Of a stretch of 64,000 nucleotides of DNA, positions 51,988 to 58,589 are shown in pieces. Within the stretch, counting starts at the first letter, position 1; each line of letters begins with the position of its first letter. A program made the translations under genes and the position numbers. The notes below the pieces were generated by a model. That model was not told the origin of the DNA and searched no databases. It was given only the letters and a program-made list of their open reading frames with translations. Source of the DNA: Burkholderia pyrrocinia (GTDB lineage Bacteria > Pseudomonadota > Gammaproteobacteria > Burkholderiales > Burkholderiaceae); NCBI RefSeq assembly GCF_003330765.1, contig NZ_CP024903.1, positions 558,001 through 622,000 of the forward strand, in the 5' to 3' direction.

Positions 51988-53226
51988 TCAGATCACTCCC
52001 TGGTCGCGCAGTTGTTGCAGGCGATCCTCGGGCAGCTTGAGCAGCCCCCGGTAGATCTCGTCGTTGGCGGCGCCGAGCTCCTGCGCGGGCTGGTCGAACT
52101 GCACAGGCGTCTGCGACAGCTTGATCGGCAGGCCCATGCCCATTGCGTCGACGTCGGCCAGCCCCGGGTGCTCCAGTTTCACCACGGCACCGCGTGCCTG
52201 CAGCACCGGATCCTTGAGCACGTCGAGCGGCGAGCGGACGGCGGCGGCCGGCACGCCGCGCTTGACCTGCAGTTCGGCGATGACTTCCTCGGTGCTGTGC
52301 TGGCGGGTCCATTCCTCGATGATCGCGTTGATCTCGGCCGCATGCTTCATGCGCGGGCCGCGCGTCGCGTAGCGCGGATCCGTGGCGATCTCGGGCCGGC
52401 CCACGGCTTCCATCAGGTTCTGGAACCAGTCGGGCTGAAAGGCCACCATCGCCACGTAGCCGTCGCGCGTGCCGTAGACGCCGAACGGCACCAGGCGATC
52501 CTGGAAGTTGCCCGAGCGCTTCGCGTAGCCGTGCTTGAGGAACACGTCGAAATGCTCCTCTGCCACCAGCGACGCGAGGCAATCGAGCATCGACACCTGC
52601 ACGCACTGGCCGACGCCGGTGCGGCCGCGATGAATCAGCGCGGCGAGGATGCCGTTGACGGCGTACAGCGGCGCGATCAGGTCGGCGATCGGCAGGCCCG
52701 AGCGGGTCGGCGGGCCGTCGGCGAAACCGGTCACGTCCATGATTCCCGACAGCGCCTGGACGATGATGTCCATGCCTTTCAGGTTCTTGTACGGGCTCGG
52801 CTCGCCGAACGCCTTGATCGACGCATAGACGATCTTCGGATTGACCTCGCGCACGCTCTCATAGTCCACGCCCAGGCGCGCCGTGACGCCCTCGCTGGCG
52901 TTTTCGATGATGACGTCGGACTCTTTGACCAGCTCCATGAACAGCGCCTTGCCCGGTTCGGACTTCAGGTCGAGCGTGATGCTTTTCTTGTTGCGCGCGC
53001 GATTGAGGACGGTCAGCGACACCTCGTCATCGCCCTTGACGCCGAAGTGGACGCCGTTCTTGCCGACATAAGGGGGATTGTTGCGCGCGATGTCACCTCC
53101 GCCGGGCGATTCGACGCGAATGACCTCGGCGCCCATGCCACCCAGCAACAGCGATCCGTAGGGGCCGGCCAGGGCCACGGTCAGGTCGAGCACTCGGATA
53201 CCTTCCAACGGTCTTGCAGCTGACAT
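51988..53226 (-). CDS. CaiB/BaiF family CoA-transferase
   Basis: Class III CoA-transferase, 412 residues, ATG at 53226 with AGGAGACAAGC. LEGIRVLDLTVALAGPYGS, GMGAEVIRVESPGGGD, and catalytic Asp in GLPIADLIAP. Moves CoA from an acyl-CoA to a free acid, probably a dicarboxylate in this operon. Distinct from the racemase next door and from the other two CoA-transferases. Confidence 0.92.
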   Translation of the reverse strand: MSAARPLEGIRVLDLTVALAGPYGSLLLGGMGAEVIRVESPGGGDIARNNPPYVGKNGVHFGVKGDDEVSLTVLNRARNKKSITLDLKSEPGKALFMELVKESDVIIENASEGVTARLGVDYESVREVNPKIVYASIKAFGEPSPYKNLKGMDIIVQALSGIMDVTGFADGPPTRSGLPIADLIAPLYAVNGILAALIHRGRTGVGQCVQVSMLDCLASLVAEEHFDVFLKHGYAKRSGNFQDRLVPFGVYGTRDGYVAMVAFQPDWFQNLMEAVGRPEIATDPRYATRGPRMKHAAEINAIIEEWTRQHSTEEVIAELQVKRGVPAAAVRSPLDVLKDPVLQARGAVVKLEHPGLADVDAMGMGLPIKLSQTPVQFDQPAQELGAANDEIYRGLLKLPEDRLQQLRDQGVI

Positions 53227-53315
53227 GCTTGTCTCCTGAAACTGCTGTGCTGCCGGTGCGCGGCCCGCATGCGCCGGGCACGGCTCGCAGACAGTTCTTT
53301 ATGCCTGTTCGATGG

Positions 53316-53343
53316 CCGACGTTTCCCGCACGGGAAACGTCGG
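53316..53343. repeat. Perfect 13-bp intercistronic inverted repeat
   Basis: CCGACGTTTCCCG-CA-CGGGAAACGTCGG in the gap between the acyl-CoA dehydrogenase and the CoA-transferase, on the operon's transcript. A strong hairpin with no T-tract; it could stabilise mRNA, cause partial termination or be a protein-binding dyad. Confidence 0.85.
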
Positions 53344-53356
53344 CGGATTGCCGGGG

Positions 53357-54523
53357 TCAGTACGATTTCGGCAACCCGAGCTTGCGCTCTGCAATGTTCG
53401 ACAGGATGAGTTGCGGGGTGACAGGGGCAATGTAGCCGATCCACGCTTCGCGCATGAACCGCTCGACGTGATACTCCTTCGCGTAGCCGAAGCCGCCGTG
53501 CGTGAGGATCGAGGTCTGGCACGCATTCATGCACGCCTCGGACGCCAGCAGCTTCGCCGCATTCGCCTCCGACCCGCACGGAAGCCCCCGGTCGTACAGG
53601 TCCGCCGCCGCGAAGATCATGTGGTTCGCGGCTTCCAGCTCCGCCCAGTTGCGCGCCAGCGGATGCTGCACGCCCTGGTTCTGGCCGATCGGGCGGCCGA
53701 ACACGACGCGCTCCTTCGCGTATTGCGTCGCGAGGTTGAGCACCGCGCGGCCGATGCCGACCTGCTCGACGGCCACCAGCACGCGCTCGGCGTTCATGCC
53801 GTGGAAGATATAGCTCAGGCCCTTGCCTTCCTCGCCGATCAGCTCGTCCTTCGACACCGGCAGATCGTCGATGAAGAGTTCGTTGGTGTCGACCGCCGCG
53901 CGGCCGAGCTTGTCGATCTCGCGGATGTCGACATACTTGCGGTCGAGCTTCGTGTAGAACAGGCTCAGCCCTTCGCTGTGCTTCTTGACCTGCTCGATCG
54001 GCGTGGTGCGCGCGAGGATCAGCATGTGATCGGCAACCTGCGCGGTCGAGATGAAGACCTTCTTGCCCGAGATCAGGTAATTGCCGTCGGGCTGCTTCTT
54101 CGCCACGACCTTGAGCTTCGTGGTGTCGAGGCCGGTATCCGGCTCGGTGACCGCGAAACACGCCTTGTGCTCGCCGCGCGAGAACGGCGGCAGCCATGCC
54201 TGCTTCTGCGCTTCCGTGCCGAAATGCACGACCGGCGCCAAGCCGAAGATGTTCATGTGGATGGTCGACGCGGCCGCCTGGCCGCCGCATTCGGCCACCG
54301 CGCGCATGAACAGCGCTGCTTCCGTCACGCCCAGGTTCGCACCGCCCACGTCCTCCGGCATGCAGATGCCGAGCCATCCGCCGCTCGCGACCGCGTTGAA
54401 GAACTCGTGCGGGAATTCGTGGTTCTTGTCCTTGTTGCGCCAGTATTCGAGCGGAAAATCCGCGCAGATTTTCTGCGCCGCATCGACGATCGCCTGCTGG
54501 TCGGCACTGAGTTGGTAGTCCAT
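53357..54523 (-). CDS. Acyl-CoA dehydrogenase
   Basis: FAD acyl-CoA dehydrogenase, 388 residues; ATG at 54523 with GCAGGAGATC. FAVTEPDTGLDTTKLKV, LTHGGFGYAKEYHVERF. The usual YEGT Glu position reads IGYIAPVTPQ; Glu in MNAERVLVAVEQ is the isovaleryl-CoA-dehydrogenase-type candidate. Similar in build to the 46039-47211 enzyme. Likely substrate is a branched short-chain acyl-CoA such as a methylsuccinyl-type CoA (inference from neighbours). Confidence 0.92.
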   Translation of the reverse strand: MDYQLSADQQAIVDAAQKICADFPLEYWRNKDKNHEFPHEFFNAVASGGWLGICMPEDVGGANLGVTEAALFMRAVAECGGQAAASTIHMNIFGLAPVVHFGTEAQKQAWLPPFSRGEHKACFAVTEPDTGLDTTKLKVVAKKQPDGNYLISGKKVFISTAQVADHMLILARTTPIEQVKKHSEGLSLFYTKLDRKYVDIREIDKLGRAAVDTNELFIDDLPVSKDELIGEEGKGLSYIFHGMNAERVLVAVEQVGIGRAVLNLATQYAKERVVFGRPIGQNQGVQHPLARNWAELEAANHMIFAAADLYDRGLPCGSEANAAKLLASEACMNACQTSILTHGGFGYAKEYHVERFMREAWIGYIAPVTPQLILSNIAERKLGLPKSY

Positions 54524-54546
54524 TTCGTGATCTCCTGCAGGGGGCA

Positions 54547-55008
54547 TCAAGCCTTGTCGGCGGGGCGCAGCATCATCAGGCCGGTGCGTACGGCGGTGCA
54601 CACGATCTCGTCGCGCTGGTTCTTCGCCACGTGCTTGAAGGTGACGATGCCTGAATCCGGGCGGCTTTTCGACTGGCGCGATTCGAGGATCTCGGTCTCG
54701 ACGCGGATCGTGTCGCCATGGAAGGTGGGCTTCGGGAAAGCGATCTCGCCGAAGCCGAGGTTGCCCAGCGTCGTGCCGAGCGTGGTCTCGTACACGGTGA
54801 TGCCGGCCACCAGCGCAAGCAGGAACATGCTGTTCACGAGGCGCTGGCCGTACATCGTGTTCTTGCTGTATTCCGCGTCGATATGCAGCGGCGCGCAGTT
54901 GTAGGTCATGGCCGAGAACAGGATGTTGTCGGTCTCGGTCACCGTGCGGCGGATTGCATGTTCGATCACCATGCCGGGCTTGAGTTCTTCGAAGTAAAGG
55001 CCTGCCAT
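54547..55008 (-). CDS. MaoC-family hydratase
   Basis: Single hot-dog MaoC-like hydratase, 153 residues. MTYNCAPLHIDAEYSKNTMYGQRL has the Asp/His catalytic motif, followed by NSMFLLALVAGITVYETTLG. AGGAGA precedes the ATG. It should hydrate an enoyl-CoA, here between dehydrogenation and the lyase step, as in mesaconyl-CoA hydratase of the methylaspartate/ethylmalonyl pathways. Confidence 0.9.
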   Translation of the reverse strand: MAGLYFEELKPGMVIEHAIRRTVTETDNILFSAMTYNCAPLHIDAEYSKNTMYGQRLVNSMFLLALVAGITVYETTLGTTLGNLGFGEIAFPKPTFHGDTIRVETEILESRQSKSRPDSGIVTFKHVAKNQRDEIVCTAVRTGLMMLRPADKA

Positions 55009-55037
55009 TTTCTGTCTCCTGGAGTGTTCGGGGGCGA

Positions 55038-55925
55038 TCAGTCGTTGAACGACTGCGCGAGCGCGATGATTTCGCGGGCCGTTTTCGCGTGGGCGATGTC
55101 GATGTGCTCGCCGTCATAGATGCACGATGCGCGGCCTTCCGCCTGGGCCTTGTCCAGTGCGTCGATCATGCCCTGGTAGAACGCCACTTCCTCTTCGGTG
55201 GGGCTGTAGGTCCGGTTGACGATCTCGACGTTCGACGGATGCAGCACCAGTTCGCCGCTCATGCCGAGCTGGCGGTCGTTCGCGGACGAGACCTTGAGAC
55301 CGTCGAGGTCGTGCACCTGCTGCCAGACGCCGCCGATCGGCAGCTTGCCGGCTGCGCGCGCGGCCATCACGATGCGCGACTTCAGGAATTGGGTTTCGCG
55401 GCCTTCGAGCGACCAGACGGTCTTGAGTGCGCGCGCCACGTCCGCGTTCTTGGCCGTCGCGCCGACGATCGCCGGCACGCGCTCGTGCTGTGCGATTTCA
55501 TACGCGAGTTGCAGCGAGCGGGCGGTTTCCAGCAGCGGGATCACCTTGGTGTGACCGACCTCGACGCCGGCGCGGTACTCGGCTTCGGCCAGCATCGACG
55601 AAACGGTGTGGATGTCTTCCGGGCCGCAAGGCTTGGAAATCACGATGCCCTCGACCACCGGGTTCACGATGGCCAGGATGTCGTCGAAGTCGTACAGGTG
55701 CGCGCTGCGGTTGATGCGCACCCAGATTCGCTGCTTCTGCTCGGCGAGCCACGCGAGCTTGGACTTGACGATCTCGCGGGCCTCGGCTTTCTGGGCCGGC
55801 GGCACGCTGTCTTCGAGATCGAGGATCAGCGCATCGGCTTTCGATTGGACGGACTTCTCGATCCAGGTCGGCTTGTTGCCCGGAACGAAAAGGAAGGAAC
55901 GGATCGGTTTCATCTGCGTCGTCAT
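55038..55925 (-). CDS. HpcH/HpaI (CitE-like) CoA-ester lyase 2
   Basis: CitE/HpcH-type lyase, 295 residues. RSFLFVPGNKPTWIEKSVQS, LILDLEDSVPP, WVRINRSAHLYDFDD, IPLLETARSL and MSGELVLHPSNVEI. It is longer and different from the other lyase in the window (283 residues). Likely cleaves a 3-hydroxy or malyl-type CoA to a 2-oxoacid plus an acyl-CoA. First gene of the long minus-strand operon, with the motif B pair in its promoter. Confidence 0.9.
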   Translation of the reverse strand: MTTQMKPIRSFLFVPGNKPTWIEKSVQSKADALILDLEDSVPPAQKAEAREIVKSKLAWLAEQKQRIWVRINRSAHLYDFDDILAIVNPVVEGIVISKPCGPEDIHTVSSMLAEAEYRAGVEVGHTKVIPLLETARSLQLAYEIAQHERVPAIVGATAKNADVARALKTVWSLEGRETQFLKSRIVMAARAAGKLPIGGVWQQVHDLDGLKVSSANDRQLGMSGELVLHPSNVEIVNRTYSPTEEEVAFYQGMIDALDKAQAEGRASCIYDGEHIDIAHAKTAREIIALAQSFND

Positions 55926-55963
55926 GACTGTCTCGGCCTGTTGATGGGGGCACCTGTTTTATC

Positions 55964-55980
55964 GTTAGGCTTTACCTAAC
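55964..55980. promoter_or_regulatory. Perfect palindrome GTTAGG-N5-CCTAAC
   Basis: GTTAGGCTTTACCTAAC upstream of the lyase operon. It overlaps the motif B copy at 55977 by four bases, so two tandem operators for a TetR dimer are likely. Confidence 0.6.
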
Positions 55981-55992
55981 AACTGGTAGTTA
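55977..55992. promoter_or_regulatory. Motif B operator-like site (TetR type, predicted)
   Basis: TAACAACTGGTAGTTA, one base different from the 30781 copy; 52 bases before the lyase start. Confidence 0.6.
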
Positions 55993-56124
55993 GTTTGATA
56001 CTCAAATGCCGGGACCGTCATTGGGGTTTATACCGAGGGAGACGGAATCGGGAAGCGGGAGGGCGCGCCGGCTTCGGGTTCGCAGTCGGCGTAAGGCGTG
56101 CGGTGCGTGCGGATGGGGTGGTGG

Positions 56125-56742
56125 TTATGGGGACGGCGGGCTCACGCCGGAGAAAAACATGGTGCAAAGCTGGTCGGCGATCCGCTCCAGCGAGCCTTTC
56201 CGGGGATTGAACCAGGACTGGATGGAATTGATGCCGCCCAGGATGTGGACCCGCGCGAGGTGGATGTCCACGTCTTCGCGCAGCTTGCCCGCGGCCCGCA
56301 AGTCTTCCAGCAGCCCGTTCCAGAGCGTCTGGTGATGCTCGCGCCGGATGACCTGCCGCTCGCGAATCGTGTCGGGCAACTGGCCCAGCAGCCGGCTGTG
56401 CGCAACGGCGAAATCGCCATGCATCACGAGGCCCAGCATCTGTCCCAGTACGGCGGCCCGGAAACGCTGTTCAGCCGTCGCGCCGGGGCCGAGCGCATCG
56501 AGGCGCTCGTTCAGGTGATGGACGATGCGTTCGGCGCCTTGCTCCATCACCGCCTCGACCAGTTCTTCCTTCGACGCGAAATGGTAGTAGATGCTGGCCG
56601 CCTCGATGCCGGCCAGATCGGCGATGTTGCGCATGGTCGTGGCCGAATAGCCCTGAGTCCCGAACGTGCGGGCGGCGAACCGGATCAGCGTGTCGCGGGT
56701 CTCGCACGCATTCGCGGAGTTCGATTTCTGTCGCTTGGCCAT
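56125..56742 (-). CDS. TetR-family regulator 2
   Basis: TetR regulator, 205 residues, start at ATG 56742 (MAKRQKSNSANACE), aligned with the start of TetR 1; another in-frame ATG lies at 56772. DNA-binding domain at about residues 15-60 with ATTMRNIADLAGIEAASIYY, almost identical to TetR 1. The effector region is also alike (QLPDTIRERQVIRREHH). The palindrome CTAACAGGCGTTAG at 56782 suggests autoregulation, and the motif B copies at 55964-55992 sit near the divergent lyase operon end. Confidence 0.92.
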   Translation of the reverse strand: MAKRQKSNSANACETRDTLIRFAARTFGTQGYSATTMRNIADLAGIEAASIYYHFASKEELVEAVMEQGAERIVHHLNERLDALGPGATAEQRFRAAVLGQMLGLVMHGDFAVAHSRLLGQLPDTIRERQVIRREHHQTLWNGLLEDLRAAGKLREDVDIHLARVHILGGINSIQSWFNPRKGSLERIADQLCTMFFSGVSPPSP

Positions 56743-56781
56743 GTCCTGGTGTGATCGGGCAGAGTGAATCATGTCGTCATA

Positions 56782-56795
56782 CTAACAGGCGTTAG
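56782..56795. promoter_or_regulatory. TetR operator-like palindrome
   Basis: CTAAC-AGGC-GTTAG, perfect 5-bp inverted repeat, 40 bases before the TetR 2 start at 56742 (10 before the ATG at 56772). Same half-site as the 55964 palindrome. Confidence 0.55.
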
Positions 56796-56826
56796 GCTGG
56801 CATCGAGGAAGCTGTTGCAACGACGC

Positions 56827-56858
56827 GAACGAATCGCTCCCTGGGAGGCGATCCGTTC
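56827..56858. terminator. Imperfect hairpin after the hydrolase gene
   Basis: GAACGAATCGCTCCC pairs with GGAGGCGATCCGTTC with a few mismatches or G-U pairs; it lies 56 bases past the hydrolase stop. No T-tract. Terminator role is doubtful. Confidence 0.25.
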
Positions 56859-56913
56859 GTTGTCCATCGTTTGTCGGCAGGTGCGGCACTGTATCCGCCG
56901 GACGTGTGCAGTC

Positions 56914-57828
56914 TTACAGCGTGGTGCGGAAGAACGGCGCCAGCACGGAGACGGCTTCGTCGACGTACTGCGGGACGTCATACAGCGACATGTGGTTCGC
57001 GCCTTCGACCACGTGGAAGCGCTTGTCGGCGCTGGCGGCGCGTGCGAACAGATCGTCGCTCATCCACTTGCTGCCCGCGACGCTGCCGGCCACGATCTGC
57101 AGCGGCTGGGTGAGGAACGCCTCCGCCTTGTTATATGCGTCGTACGTGATGATCTGGTTGAGGCTGCGGGCGGTCATGAAGCCGGGCGCGTTCGGGTGCT
57201 CGCAGCGCGGCGTATGGTAGTACTCCCACGCTTCTTCCAGTTCCTTGTTCGGCGCGTCTTCCTTGCGCATCGGCGCGAGCGGCAGCGTGGCCGGTTGCGC
57301 GCCGGACGCATCGCTGGTGCGCGCCTGCGAACCGTGCGCGACGTACGGGATCGCATCGGTATCCTTGACGGTGTTTTCCCAGCCGTTGCGGAACATCGAA
57401 CCGATGTTGACCGCGCTCACGGTGCCGAGCGCCTTGATGCGGCGATCGTTGATGGCCGCGTTGGCCGCATAGCCGCTGCCCGCGCAGATCCCCATCGCGC
57501 CGATCCGGTCGGCATCGACATACGGCAGCGTGGTCAGGTAGTCCACCACCGCGCTGACGTCTTCGGTGCGGATATACGGATTTTCGAGCTGGCGCGGTTC
57601 GCCCGTGCTTTCGCCCTGATACGACGCGTCGAACGCGATCGCGACGAGACCGTGCTCGGCCAGCTTCTTCGCATACAGTCCGGCCGTCTGTTCCTTCACG
57701 CCGCCGCCGGGGTGTGCGACGACTACCGTCGGGTACTGGGTGCGCTCGTCGAAACCGGCCGGGAAGTAGATTGCCGCGGCAAGCGTGACGCCCTGGCCGT
57801 TCAGGTTCTTGAAGTTGACTTTCTGCAT
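56914..57828 (-). CDS. Alpha/beta hydrolase with Cys nucleophile (dienelactone hydrolase-like)
   Basis: Alpha/beta hydrolase of 304 residues. The nucleophile elbow reads MGICAGSGYA, so Cys takes the Ser position, as in dienelactone hydrolases and YcjY-type proteins; the Asp and His are in the C-terminal half (GANHMSLYDVPQ). Probably a cytoplasmic hydrolase of small esters or lactones. Separate from the regulator and the T6SS cluster, with its own 319-base upstream region. Confidence 0.88.
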   Translation of the reverse strand: MQKVNFKNLNGQGVTLAAAIYFPAGFDERTQYPTVVVAHPGGGVKEQTAGLYAKKLAEHGLVAIAFDASYQGESTGEPRQLENPYIRTEDVSAVVDYLTTLPYVDADRIGAMGICAGSGYAANAAINDRRIKALGTVSAVNIGSMFRNGWENTVKDTDAIPYVAHGSQARTSDASGAQPATLPLAPMRKEDAPNKELEEAWEYYHTPRCEHPNAPGFMTARSLNQIITYDAYNKAEAFLTQPLQIVAGSVAGSKWMSDDLFARAASADKRFHVVEGANHMSLYDVPQYVDEAVSVLAPFFRTTL

Positions 57829-58147
57829 GATCGGTAACTCCTGTGGTGGATGGCAGTGCAGTAACGTGAAGCCATCATAGGCAGGAAATTGATTCGGATA
57901 TACGGTCTAAAGACAACTTCAGTGTTAAGTGTGAATTTACAGAAGCGCGGGTACCTTGCCGCACTTCGCGTTGTCTTGTGGATGGGCGTGGATGGATGGT
58001 TCCCGGATTTCATGACATGTCGGGAAGCTCGGCAACATGGCGCCGAGGGCTGGGGCCGTCCGCGTCGAGAAACAACCGCTTGACGCTTCACAAGCCAGCG
58101 TCACCCGCGCGTCGCTTCGGGAGCGGCCCTCGCGAGGTGTTTGCGAA
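57829..58147. other. Intergenic region between hydrolase and T6SS
   Basis: 319 bases, with an AT-rich stretch at 57870-57950 that likely holds the hydrolase promoter. No gene or copy of motif A/B recognised; short open frames here are not coding in character. Confidence 0.55.
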
Positions 58148-58573
58148 TCAACCGCGTTCCCGCGTCCTGCGTTTTACCCACATGCGGCCGGGTGGCTCGA
58201 AGTACGTGCCGAACCGCACGAGTCCGGCCTTCTTCAGATGGCACGTCATCTCAAAGCTCACCAGCACGCCCGGATCGTCGTTCTCGAGGATGGCGACGTC
58301 GATCGAGCGGATGCGCGGCTCGTATTTCAAGAGGGTTGCTTCCATCTGCTGCTCGAGCATGTGGGCTGACGCGGGCAGTGCCTTGTAGATGTTCGTCAGG
58401 TCCGGCAGGCCGTAGTCGGGGAGGTGCTTGAGCGAGCCGGCGCGCGTGTTCAGGATGCGTTGCACGTTCTGCTGCACGCTCATGCATTCGAGCGTTCGAT
58501 CATCGTAGGCGTCGAGCGGTTCACCCGCGATCTGGCCGAGCAGCATGTCGTAGAGAGAGGGGCCTGCCTGCAT
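58148..58573 (-). CDS. tssE: Type VI secretion baseplate protein TssE (gp25-like)
   Basis: T4 gp25-like baseplate wedge protein, 141 residues. AGSLKHLPDYGLPDLTNIY is the conserved TssE segment and the C-terminus has the FEMTCHLKKAG region. Start ATG at 58573, with AGAAAGA upstream, 16 bases after the clpV stop. Part of the T6SS machinery in the cytoplasm-inner membrane baseplate complex. Confidence 0.9.
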   Translation of the reverse strand: MQAGPSLYDMLLGQIAGEPLDAYDDRTLECMSVQQNVQRILNTRAGSLKHLPDYGLPDLTNIYKALPASAHMLEQQMEATLLKYEPRIRSIDVAILENDDPGVLVSFEMTCHLKKAGLVRFGTYFEPPGRMWVKRRTRERG

Positions 58574-58589
58574 ATTCTTTCTCTGTCCG

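Noticed and set aside
48423..55117. Long minus-strand frames suggesting fusions (CoA ligase with nitroreductase region, CoA-transferase plus racemase, dehydrogenase plus MaoC)
   Set aside because: Each frame runs past the true start into another frame of the upstream gene; good ribosome sites and domain starts mark the internal ATGs.
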